Part shown: piece by piece, positions 56,678 through 64,000 of the stretch
Layout of the letters: every line of letters begins with the position of its first letter
Numbering within the stretch: position 1 is the first letter of the stretch
Source: Pseudomonadota bacterium
GTDB lineage: Bacteria > Myxococcota_A > UBA796 > GCA-2862545
NCBI GenBank assembly: GCA_947505245.1
Contig: CANNIZ010000005.1
Span: forward strand, 62,001 to 126,000
DNA: 64,000 bases
Direction of reading: 5' to 3'
Translations under genes and position numbers: made by a program
Notes under the pieces: generated by a model
Databases searched by the model: none
Told to the model about the DNA's origin: nothing
The model's input: only the letters and a program-made list of their open reading frames with translations

Positions 56678-57457
56678 ATGCCCACCCTTCAGTCGCACCT
56701 CGACGCGGTCGTAGCAGCCCTTGCGGTAGTCGCGCCGACCGACCTCGTGTGGCCGGCCGGCCTGATGAATCCTGGGGGCCCACACCGGCGGCTGAAGGGA
56801 ATGATCTCGCCGATCAGCATCGGGGACGACGAGTGCCTCGTGTTCGGGCGGATCATCGAGGGTCTACGCCCGGCCCATGTGTTCGTGATCGGGAACGCGT
56901 TCGGCTTCTCGGCGGCGTACATCGGGCGCGTCATGGAGGAGCACGGCGGGGTCTCGCTCGTGACGCTGGACAGCCAGTCCGAGGGGGACGGCGCGAAGTG
57001 TGCGCAGGTGGCGCAGCGCCTCGCGGACCAGCTTGGACTGCGGTTGCTGGTGAGCAAGAAGGGCTCTTCGCCCGAAGACGTGCCCACGGCGGTCGCGGCG
57101 GCCGTTCACGATCTCGTGTTCATCGATGGCATGCACGTCTCGCCGTACGTCACGAACGACCTCAACGCGACGTTGCCGTACGCGAACGAGCGCACGGTGT
57201 TCGTGTGGCACGACTACTGGACAAACGGCGTGTCGGACGGCGTCACCGTCGCGCGTCGTAAGGGGTTCCGGTGCCTGTTCCTGCCAACGTCGTGCGAGAT
57301 GGTGATCGGAGCGCGTGACCCCGACGTGTTCGCGAGTCTGCAGCGGCTGTTTCCCGACGCGAACGAGACGCCATTCCCACACGGCCGGTTCGACGAGACC
57401 AAGGTGGTCACGGCGACGCTGGTAAATTTCCTTTGGCGGAAGCTGAGACGTGGCTGA
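56678..57457 (+). CDS. CmcI-like class I methyltransferase family protein
   Basis: 259 residues. The fold shows a SAM-binding block FVIGNAFGFSAAYIGRVMEE, an acidic end of strand two (LVTLDSQSEGDGA), and the HDLVFIDGMHVSPYVTNDL stretch with Asp-Gly-Met-His typical of methyltransferase-24/CmcI-type enzymes. The substrate is unknown; neighbours suggest a polysaccharide or cell-surface compound. The stop overlaps the next gene by eight bases. Confidence 0.7.
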   Translation: MPTLQSHLDAVVAALAVVAPTDLVWPAGLMNPGGPHRRLKGMISPISIGDDECLVFGRIIEGLRPAHVFVIGNAFGFSAAYIGRVMEEHGGVSLVTLDSQSEGDGAKCAQVAQRLADQLGLRLLVSKKGSSPEDVPTAVAAAVHDLVFIDGMHVSPYVTNDLNATLPYANERTVFVWHDYWTNGVSDGVTVARRKGFRCLFLPTSCEMVIGARDPDVFASLQRLFPDANETPFPHGRFDETKVVTATLVNFLWRKLRRG

Positions 57458-59180
57458 CTTCGAGCCTGGACCGCGCGCGGACCGCTGGCTCGCTCTTTTG
57501 GCGCTCGCCGTCGCGTTGCCGTCGCTCGGCGTCGGCTTCTACATGGACGACTGGTGGCACGTGCTCGTCGTCCGCACGCACACGTGGTCCGAGGCGCTGT
57601 TCGAGATGTTCCGGTTCGTGACCGGACCCGAGGCTCCGCACCCGCTGTGGTGGCAGGCGCCCGACATGAGGCTCGCCTTCTTCCGTCCGTTGCCAGCTGC
57701 GCTCATCGAGGTGGACAACGCGCTGTTCGGCAACAACGCGTGGCTGTGGCACCTGCACCAGGTGGGCTGGTGGCTCGTGCTCGTCGCGGTCGTGCGGGCG
57801 TTGTTCCGCGGGGTGCTGTCGCCGCGCGCGGCGTTCCTTGCGACGGCCGTGTTCGCGTTCGATCAGGGCCACACGATGTCGATCGCGTGGTTGGCCGGTC
57901 GGAACGCGCTGGTTTCCGCGGTGTTCTGCGTCGGGGCGCTCGTCGCGCATGTGCGGTGGCGCCGAGGGGAGGGGCGCGGATGGGGCGCGCTCGCGGTGCT
58001 CGCGTTCATGTTCGCGCTCGCGGGTGGGGAGAGCGCCCTCGGCGGGCTCGGCTACCTGCTGGCGTGGGAGGTGATGGGGGCTCCGGGGCCACGCCACGAG
58101 CGGGCGCTCGCGCTCGCGCCCGTCGGTCTGGTCGTGGGCGCCTGGGCTGTGATGTACACGCTCGGCGGGTTCGGGACGCGCGCGTCGGGCATGTACTTTG
58201 ATCCGCTGCGGGAGCCGGCGGCGTGGTTGGTGCAGGCCCCTGGGCACCTGCTGGCGCTGCTCGGTGCGGCGACCCTGCGCGCGCCTGTGGACCTGTGGAG
58301 CATCACCGACGATTCGCGGCCGGGGCTGGTCGCAGCCGGCGTGTTCGGGGTCGCTCTTGCGGTGGCGCTGCTGCGCGAGCTTGCCACGCGCGCACCTGAT
58401 CTGTGGTCGCGCGTGGGCTGGCTCCTCGGCGGCGCGTTGTTGTCGCTGTTTCCGGTGCTGTCGACCTACCCGTCGTCGCGGCTGTTGCTGCTGCCCTCCG
58501 TGGGGATCGCGGCTGTCATCGGCGCGTTGGTGGAGCACGTCTACCGGGTGCGCAACGACGCGCCGCGGCTGCCGTGGCCCTACCGCTGGACGGTGACGAT
58601 CGCTGCACTCCACGCTTATGGCCTTGGACCTGTGCTCCTCGTCGGTCAGATGGTGGCCGTCGCCGTCGGCGCGCACAACCTGCGCGCGGCCGTCGAGGCC
58701 GCAGATTTCGGCCCCCCGGCGAGGCTGGCGATCGTGGACGTCACGCCAACGCCGCTGCAGGCGCTGTACCTGCCGGAGATGCGGTTCGCGGAGGGCGAGC
58801 CGCTTCGCGTGGTCGGCGTGCTGTCGACGGCTCCGTACGACCACGTGCTCCGGCGGATCTCTCCGCGGCGACTCGAAGTGGAGGTGGTCGGCGGGCACTT
58901 GTTCGGGACCGACTTCGAGCGCGGGTGGCGAGCGCCGAGCCGGCGGCTGGTCGTCGGGGATCGCGTCCCCTGGGGCAACGACGCGATCGAGATCCTCGCG
59001 GTGGACGAGGTTGGGCCGACGCGCTTTGCCTTCGAGTCGCAGGACGATCTCGACGACCTGACCTGGCTCGCGTGGTCGGGCGATTCGTTCGCGCCGGTGC
59101 CGCCGCCGGCTCTCGGCCAGGAGATTTTCGTGCGCCGGACCGACGACGCGGATCATCCGCTGGTCCGGACCGCGCGTTAG
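57450..59180 (+). CDS. TMTC-like integral membrane glycosyltransferase
   Basis: 576 residues with about ten membrane helices. The N-terminal MDDWWH and the block RPLPAALIEVDNALFGNNAW then LWHLHQVGWWLVLVAVV, GHTMSIAWLAGRNALVSAVFC resemble the DUF1736/TMTC-type GT-C mannosyltransferases; the DD in FYMDDWW would be the catalytic acidic pair of a dolichol/polyprenol-phosphate-sugar enzyme. A soluble C-terminal domain of 140 residues follows. GTG start at 57450. The sugar is unknown. Confidence 0.7.
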   Translation: MADFEPGPRADRWLALLALAVALPSLGVGFYMDDWWHVLVVRTHTWSEALFEMFRFVTGPEAPHPLWWQAPDMRLAFFRPLPAALIEVDNALFGNNAWLWHLHQVGWWLVLVAVVRALFRGVLSPRAAFLATAVFAFDQGHTMSIAWLAGRNALVSAVFCVGALVAHVRWRRGEGRGWGALAVLAFMFALAGGESALGGLGYLLAWEVMGAPGPRHERALALAPVGLVVGAWAVMYTLGGFGTRASGMYFDPLREPAAWLVQAPGHLLALLGAATLRAPVDLWSITDDSRPGLVAAGVFGVALAVALLRELATRAPDLWSRVGWLLGGALLSLFPVLSTYPSSRLLLLPSVGIAAVIGALVEHVYRVRNDAPRLPWPYRWTVTIAALHAYGLGPVLLVGQMVAVAVGAHNLRAAVEAADFGPPARLAIVDVTPTPLQALYLPEMRFAEGEPLRVVGVLSTAPYDHVLRRISPRRLEVEVVGGHLFGTDFERGWRAPSRRLVVGDRVPWGNDAIEILAVDEVGPTRFAFESQDDLDDLTWLAWSGDSFAPVPPPALGQEIFVRRTDDADHPLVRTAR

Positions 59181-59188
59181 GCCGGCGC

Positions 59189-60976
59189 ATGTTCTACCTG
59201 CTTTGCGGTCTGCTGCTCATCGACGCGCTCCGGTTGCGCGGCCGCGCGAAGGCGATCCCGCGGCTCGATGACGGCGTGACTGCGCCGCGCGTCGCGGACG
59301 TGGAGTTCTTCCTCGCGCCCGGCGTGGTGCTCTCCGATGCGGCCCGGAGCCAGGCCTGCGCCTACCTTGAAAACCACGGGCTCGCGGCCGTGGACCTGTG
59401 GCCGGAGACGCTGTCCGCCCCGGTGTTGTTCTCGCTGTTTGCGCGCTTCGACGCGGTGGCTGCCCGCAAGGACCGCCTGGCGCCGTTCGCCGGCCCTGGG
59501 CACGCGGTCGCCGTGCGGCGCGATCTCCTCGAGCGAATGGGCACGCCCGCGCCGCCGAAGTCGGTCACCGACGTCCAGCGGATCGTCGACCGGGCGCGCG
59601 ACTTCGCGACGTCGGGGGTGGACGCGGCGGTCGTTCAGGGCATGAACGCGCTGCCCGAGCGCGCCCAGGATCGGCGGGAGCTGCTGTCGCTCGCGCTGCA
59701 CGGGCGTGCCGGTGGGGTCGTCGCCCTCCAGGTGTTCCTGCTCGGGATCGTGCTGTTCGCGTTCGGCGCGGGCACCGGTGGAATGCTGTTCCTGGTCCTG
59801 TTCCACGCTCAGGTGATGCTCGCGCTCGCGGGCACGCCGTTCGCCGTGCGCGCGTGGCTTCCGTTCGCGTTGCTTCGGGTGCCGTGGGAATTCTACCGCG
59901 TCGTCGCGCTGATCGCGGGTCGCTGGCCGGACCTGTCGTTGGCGATCGAGGAGGCGCGGCCGTACTACACGGCAGCGCTCGCGGGGGGGCTTGACCGGTT
60001 CATCGGGCCGAGGCGGGAGACGTGCCCGGCCTGCGGCGGGACGGCGATCCGACCGTATGTGACGGTGCCCGATCTGCATCAGAACAAGCCCGGCATGTTC
60101 ACGGTGGATCACTGCCCGGCGTGTGACCACTTCTTCGCGAACCCGGCGCCCACCGACGAGGGGCTCGCGTTCTACTACCGCGACTACTACGACGGCCCCC
60201 TCGCGCGCTACGCGGAGGAGGTGATGCACGCGATGACGCCGATCTACTTGGAGCGCGCGCGCGCCGTGATGGCCGTTTGCAAGCCGAGTCGCTGGCTCGA
60301 CGTCGGCACCGGCCAGGGACACTTCCCTTGTGTCGCCCGGGACGTGCTGCCCGGCTGCCGGTTCGATGGTCTCGACTGGTCGGTCGGGGTGGAAGAGGCG
60401 GCGCGCCGCGGGTGGATTTCGGAGGCGCACCGCGGGTCGTTCGTCGAGTTCGCCGCCCGCACGGACCTCCGCTGGGACGTGGTGAGCATGAGCCACTACC
60501 TCGAGCACTGCCGCGATCCGCTGGCCGAATTGCAGGCCGCCGCGCGGGTGCTTCCGGCAGACGGGCGGCTGTTCATCGAGATCCCGAGCAGCGAGAGCCG
60601 GCTCGGCCGCGCGCTCGGCTGGACGTGGATTCATTGGGCGCAGCCGCAACACCTGCACCTGCCGCCGCTCGCGGTGCTCACGCGCTGGCTCGACACCGCG
60701 GGGTTCGACGTCGAGGTGGTGGAGCGCAACGCTCCTCACCGGCCGTTCGACCTGCTGCTCGCCGTGCAATTGTTCGCCCGCCGGATCGCGCCGGATCCGA
60801 ACGTCGCGTGGCGCCCGCCCGCGCGGCCGCTCCAGCGGCTTGCGCACGGCTTCGTCGGCATGATGGCCGCGTCGCCCACGCTCATGGCCGGTGCCCTCGA
60901 CCTCGCGCTCATCCCGCTGCTGCGCGCGAAGGGCTGGACGAACGGCCTGTGGGTCGTGGCGCGTCGTCGCGCATGA
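59189..60976 (+). CDS. Zinc-ribbon methyltransferase with membrane-associated N-terminus
   Basis: 595 residues. The first part contains a glycosyltransferase-like SVTD/ERAQDRRE region and hydrophobic segments (VFLLGIVLFAFGAGTGGMLF). A zinc ribbon (CPACGG...CPACDH, about 285-320) precedes a class I methyltransferase core (SRWLDVGTGQGHFPCVARDV, FDGLDWSVGVEEAAR, DVVSMSHYLEHCRDPLAELQ, IEIPSSESRL). The ATG is at 59189 because the upstream open frame lies inside the previous gene. Likely part of a surface-glycan methylation step; function not proven. Confidence 0.72.
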   Translation: MFYLLCGLLLIDALRLRGRAKAIPRLDDGVTAPRVADVEFFLAPGVVLSDAARSQACAYLENHGLAAVDLWPETLSAPVLFSLFARFDAVAARKDRLAPFAGPGHAVAVRRDLLERMGTPAPPKSVTDVQRIVDRARDFATSGVDAAVVQGMNALPERAQDRRELLSLALHGRAGGVVALQVFLLGIVLFAFGAGTGGMLFLVLFHAQVMLALAGTPFAVRAWLPFALLRVPWEFYRVVALIAGRWPDLSLAIEEARPYYTAALAGGLDRFIGPRRETCPACGGTAIRPYVTVPDLHQNKPGMFTVDHCPACDHFFANPAPTDEGLAFYYRDYYDGPLARYAEEVMHAMTPIYLERARAVMAVCKPSRWLDVGTGQGHFPCVARDVLPGCRFDGLDWSVGVEEAARRGWISEAHRGSFVEFAARTDLRWDVVSMSHYLEHCRDPLAELQAAARVLPADGRLFIEIPSSESRLGRALGWTWIHWAQPQHLHLPPLAVLTRWLDTAGFDVEVVERNAPHRPFDLLLAVQLFARRIAPDPNVAWRPPARPLQRLAHGFVGMMAASPTLMAGALDLALIPLLRAKGWTNGLWVVARRRA

Positions 60977-62325
60977 CCGCTCGTTCGCTCGGCTTTTGCC
61001 TGCTGTGGCTGGCTGCGTGCAAGGACCATGAGGTCGCCTGCACCGTCGTAGCTGATCCCGCGCAGCCTCTGGTCACGCACGTCACCTGGGACGCGGGTGT
61101 CGCCGGAGCGTCCACGCTCGACTTCAGCTGGGCCGAGGGGAGCGGGGCCGGGCGGATGACGCAGGTCGGCACCGCGAACGACGCCGCGATCGTCGGGGTG
61201 CCGCCGCTCGAAGACGTCGCGTTCGAAGCCGTCACCCGAGCCGGCAAACAGACGTGGACGTGCGAGGGCAGCACCCGCACCGGCAACCTCCCGACCGAGA
61301 CGCCGACGTTCCTCGTCACCGTGGATGTCCCCGAGCGGAGGTCCCCCGAGGGCTTTCTCGTCGGCTCGCTCATCACGGGCACGGACTCGCCGATGTTCGT
61401 CGTCGATCGCGAGGGGCGCTTTCGGTGGATCGCCGGCGCCGCGCCCGACCGCCTCGTCGTGATGGCCGCCCCCGCCCTCGACGGGGGCCTGATCGACGTG
61501 AGCTTCGCCCGGCTGTGGGCGCTGCGAGATGGCGCGCTCCACCGGCGCGATCTCGTTTCGGACGACACCGAACCGGAGCCGGTGCCGCGCATCCATCACG
61601 TGTTCCGCGAGCTCCCCGACCGGTCGTTGCTCTACTTGAAGCTCGACGTGCGCGACGCGATGGTCGGCGGCGTCGTGCAGCCGGTCGCGGGCGATTCGGT
61701 GGTGCAGCGGACGCCGGACGGCGAAGATCGCGTGCTGTTCTCGACGTGGGATCACCTCGCGATTCGCGACGAGATCGAAGATTTTCAGGCGTTCTACCCG
61801 GAGGGCCTCGACTGGGTGCACGGCAACGCGCTGTTCTACGTCGAGTCCCGCGACACCGTGCTGTATTCGATGGCGAACGTCCGCACGGTGGTCGAGTTCG
61901 ACCGCGAGACGGGCGCCGTCGTCCGCAGCTTCCGCGGAGGGGACGACTGGACGCTGGACGGTGACGACTACACGGTGGCGTCTGGCGAGCGCTTCCGGCT
62001 GCAGCACGACGCCCACTACGACGCCGCGGGCAACCTCGTCGTGTTCGCGACAAACGATGTGACCGCCAACACCGGCGCCCACGTGTACGCGATCGACGAC
62101 GTGAACCACACCCTCTCCGAGGTGTGGAGTCACGTGCCAGATCCCCCGCTGCGGAACTGGGCGATCGGGCAGGTGCAGGAGCTGTCGAACGGTGATCGGC
62201 TGATCGCGTTCCCGGTCGTCGGTGTGCTGCAGGAGGTGACGCCGGACGGCGAGGTGGTGTGGGAGGTTCACACGCCGATCAACGTCGCGTTCGGCCAGGT
62301 CTACCTGCGCGACGACCTCCCGTGA
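60973..62325 (+). CDS. Arylsulfotransferase-like lipoprotein (paralogue 1)
   Basis: 450 residues. Lipoprotein signal (LGFCLLWLAACKD) and a six-bladed propeller with the arylsulfotransferase-type motifs HHVFRELPDRSLLYLKLDVR, DWVHGNALFYVESRDTVLYS then VVEFDRETGAVVRSF and LQHDAHYDAAGNLVVFATND. The family transfers sulfate between phenols in the periplasm, but the acceptor here is unknown. The ATG overlaps the preceding stop (ATGA). A close relative follows immediately. Confidence 0.75.
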   Translation: MTARSLGFCLLWLAACKDHEVACTVVADPAQPLVTHVTWDAGVAGASTLDFSWAEGSGAGRMTQVGTANDAAIVGVPPLEDVAFEAVTRAGKQTWTCEGSTRTGNLPTETPTFLVTVDVPERRSPEGFLVGSLITGTDSPMFVVDREGRFRWIAGAAPDRLVVMAAPALDGGLIDVSFARLWALRDGALHRRDLVSDDTEPEPVPRIHHVFRELPDRSLLYLKLDVRDAMVGGVVQPVAGDSVVQRTPDGEDRVLFSTWDHLAIRDEIEDFQAFYPEGLDWVHGNALFYVESRDTVLYSMANVRTVVEFDRETGAVVRSFRGGDDWTLDGDDYTVASGERFRLQHDAHYDAAGNLVVFATNDVTANTGAHVYAIDDVNHTLSEVWSHVPDPPLRNWAIGQVQELSNGDRLIAFPVVGVLQEVTPDGEVVWEVHTPINVAFGQVYLRDDLP

Positions 62326-62413
62326 CCGCGACCCCGCGGGAGGCGGGTTCGTGCAGCGGTCGGGCTGCGAGCCGGGTAAGGTCGCCAGGGGCCGGTCCTC
62401 GGAGGTTTTGCGA

Positions 62414-63754
62414 ATGATGTTCGTCCTGCTGGCGCTCGCCGCCTGCGCGCACGTGAACGTGCCCTGTGAGGTCACGCCCGACCCGACCTCGCCGCTCGTG
62501 ACGCACGTGGCGTGGGACTCGGGGGCCCCGGGGACGTCGACGTTGTCGTTTCAGTGGGACGAGGAAGGCGGTGAGGGCGTGGTTACCGATGTGACCGCGA
62601 CGGCGCACAGCGCGTCGATCGTTGGCGTGCCGCCGCTCACCGAGGTCGCCTATTCGGCGTCGACCGACGATGGGAAGCGCGCGTGGCGTTGCGAAGGCAC
62701 GTTCCGGACGCCCAACCTCGCGGTGAGCACGCCGAAGTTGCTCGTCACCGTGGACGTTCCCGAGCGCCAGTCGCCCGAGCGCTACGTGGTCGGCTCGCTG
62801 TACAGTGCCACGGCCGACCCGATGTTCGTTTTCGATCGCCAGGGGCGCTACCGCTGGTTCCTCGAGGACGACGAAGATCACATGGTGCTGATGGCCACAC
62901 CCGCGGTCGGGGGAGGTGTTGTCAACTCGCGTTTCGGGCGCCCGCAGGGGTTCGTCGACGGCGAGCTCGTGTGGCGCGATCTCGCCGGGGACGCCGTCAC
63001 CAGCATCCCGCTGCCCGGCTCACATCACGTGTTCCGCGAGCTCCCCGACGGTTCGATCCTGTACCTCAAGCTCGACATCCGCGAAGCCGAGGTCGGTGGC
63101 GACACGCGCACCGTCATCGGCGACTCCGTGGTCGAGCGCTCCCCCGACGGCACTGAGCGCGTGCTGTTCACCACGTGGGACCACCTCGAGCTGCGCGACG
63201 ACGTGCTCACGCACCCGGCATTCTACCCGCAGGGCATCGACTGGGTGCACGGGAACGCGCTGTTCTACGTCGAGGAGCGCGACACGATCCTTTACTCGAT
63301 GGCGCACGTCCGAACGGTCGTCGAGTTCGAACGCTCCACCGGGAACGTCGTTCGAAGCTTTCGCGGGGACGCGAACTGGATGCTCGAAGGGCCGTCGTAC
63401 ACGGTGGCCGAGGGTGAGCCGTTCCGGCACCAGCACGACGCCCACTTCGACGAAGAAGGCAACCTCGTGGTGTTCGCGACCGACAGCCTGGGCAGCAACA
63501 CGGGCGCGCACGTGTACGCGATCGACGAGTCCGCGCAGACGCTGCGCGAGATCTGGCGCCACGTGCCTGAACCCGCGCTGCTCAACCTCGTGCTCGGGCA
63601 GGTTCAGGAGCTCGAGAATGGGAACCGCCTGGTCGCTTTCCCGTACGCGGGGCTGCTCCAGGAGGTGACGCCGGACGAGGACGTGGTGTGGGAGGTGCGG
63701 ACGCCGCTCGGCGTGATGTTCATGCAGACCTACCTGCGGGACGACCTGCCGTGA
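62414..63754 (+). CDS. Arylsulfotransferase-like lipoprotein (paralogue 2)
   Basis: 446 residues, clearly paralogous to the preceding gene (same HHVFRELPDGSILYLKLDIR, DWVHGNALFYVEERDTILYS, QHDAHFDEEGNLVVFATDSL blocks and end LRDDLP). Lipobox LLALAAC at the N-terminus. GGAGG lies eight bases before the ATG at 62414. An 88-base gap separates it from paralogue 1, so it may have its own promoter. Confidence 0.75.
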   Translation: MMFVLLALAACAHVNVPCEVTPDPTSPLVTHVAWDSGAPGTSTLSFQWDEEGGEGVVTDVTATAHSASIVGVPPLTEVAYSASTDDGKRAWRCEGTFRTPNLAVSTPKLLVTVDVPERQSPERYVVGSLYSATADPMFVFDRQGRYRWFLEDDEDHMVLMATPAVGGGVVNSRFGRPQGFVDGELVWRDLAGDAVTSIPLPGSHHVFRELPDGSILYLKLDIREAEVGGDTRTVIGDSVVERSPDGTERVLFTTWDHLELRDDVLTHPAFYPQGIDWVHGNALFYVEERDTILYSMAHVRTVVEFERSTGNVVRSFRGDANWMLEGPSYTVAEGEPFRHQHDAHFDEEGNLVVFATDSLGSNTGAHVYAIDESAQTLREIWRHVPEPALLNLVLGQVQELENGNRLVAFPYAGLLQEVTPDEDVVWEVRTPLGVMFMQTYLRDDLP

Positions 63755-64000
63755 TCGCCTTGCTGCTCGCGGCCTGCCGCGGCGACCCGTGTTTGGACGC
63801 CGACGGGGACGGGTTCTTCGCGGGCACCTGCGCGATCGCGGATGACTGCGACGACAGCGATCCGTTCGTGTTTCCAGGCGCCGCCGAGGCGTGCGACGGG
63901 GTCGACAACGACTGCAGCGGCGCGGCCGACGAGCCCTGGGACGACGACAGAGACGGCTGGTCCGAGTGCGGCGGCGACTGTGACGATCGCGAGCCGCGCG
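63751..64000 (+). CDS. MopE-like Asp/Cys-rich lipoprotein, 5' part
   Basis: The GTG at 63751 overlaps the previous stop (GTGA) and opens a frame that runs off the right edge. It starts MIALLLAACRGDPCLDADGD and continues with FFAGTCAIADDCDDSDPFVF, then a VDNDCSGAADEP block and a second DRDGWSECGGDCDD repeat. This is the putative metal-binding repeat of MopE-type surface proteins, with a lipoprotein signal. The C-terminal part is not in the window. Confidence 0.8.
   Translation, partial: MIALLLAACRGDPCLDADGDGFFAGTCAIADDCDDSDPFVFPGAAEACDGVDNDCSGAADEPWDDDRDGWSECGGDCDDREPR

Noticed and set aside
58403..59188. Upstream extension of the zinc-ribbon methyltransferase frame
   Set aside because: This part overlaps the TMTC-like gene in another frame and reads as low-complexity; the ATG at 59189 gives a sensible N-terminus.

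Overview
The window is GC-rich chromosomal DNA of a Gram-negative bacterium, most likely a Myxococcota or deltaproteobacterial relative. The reasons are a Hanks-type Ser/Thr kinase with a PEGA tail, several lipoproteins with MopE-like Asp-rich motifs, a C-terminal Gly/Cys–membrane–Arg sorting tail like MYXO-CTERM, a double-CXXCG protein, an FadL-type and a TonB-type outer-membrane protein, and a deltaproteobacterial-style imuA-imuB pair. Assignment below phylum is inference. Genes are tightly packed with many 1- or 4-nt stop/start overlaps (ATGA, GTGA, TTGA, TGATG), so GTG and TTG starts are common.

Left part (1–32 kb): a minus-strand group (beta-helix secreted protein, Ser/Thr kinase, start of another gene), then tmk-lipB, an SOS-controlled imuA-imuB pair, a Tat-type extradiol dioxygenase relative with a secreted metallopeptidase, a CorA transporter, and a divergent cotH / hlyD-VTC-DUF4956-lamin-tail locus. 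Next come a MazEF-like toxin-antitoxin pair, minC-minD-minE, a DUF494-like gene, xerC, an SxxK serine hydrolase and membrane proteins. These are followed by a spermidine-synthase-like membrane protein, a glutaredoxin, a four-gene overlapping operon of unknown function with a double-CXXCG protein, a pseudouridine synthase, and a cobalamin-riboswitch-controlled TonB receptor plus beta-propeller lipoprotein.

Middle (32–49 kb): one long str/S10/spc/alpha ribosomal cluster running rpsL-rpsG-tuf-rpsJ-rplD-rplW-rplB-rpsS-rplV-rpsC-rplP-rpmC-rpsQ-rplN-rplX-rplE-rpsH-rplF-rplR-rpsE-rpmD-rplO-secY-map-rpsM-rpsK-rpoA-rplQ. fusA, rplC, rpsN, adk, infA, rpmJ and rpsD are missing from their usual places. 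Several intercistronic gaps hold GC-rich hairpins, some of them repeated. A Fur-family regulator, secG and tRNA-Leu(GAG) follow.

Right part (49.6–64 kb): convergent gap-pgk-tpiA glycolytic operon, a beta-helix protein with a MYXO-CTERM-like tail, an FadL-like porin coupled to a CobW-type GTPase, and a surface-modification-like cluster. That cluster holds a CmcI-like methyltransferase, a TMTC-like membrane glycosyltransferase, a zinc-ribbon methyltransferase, two tandem paralogous arylsulfotransferase-like lipoproteins and a MopE-like lipoprotein cut by the window edge. No rRNA, CRISPR array, insertion sequence or prophage was seen.
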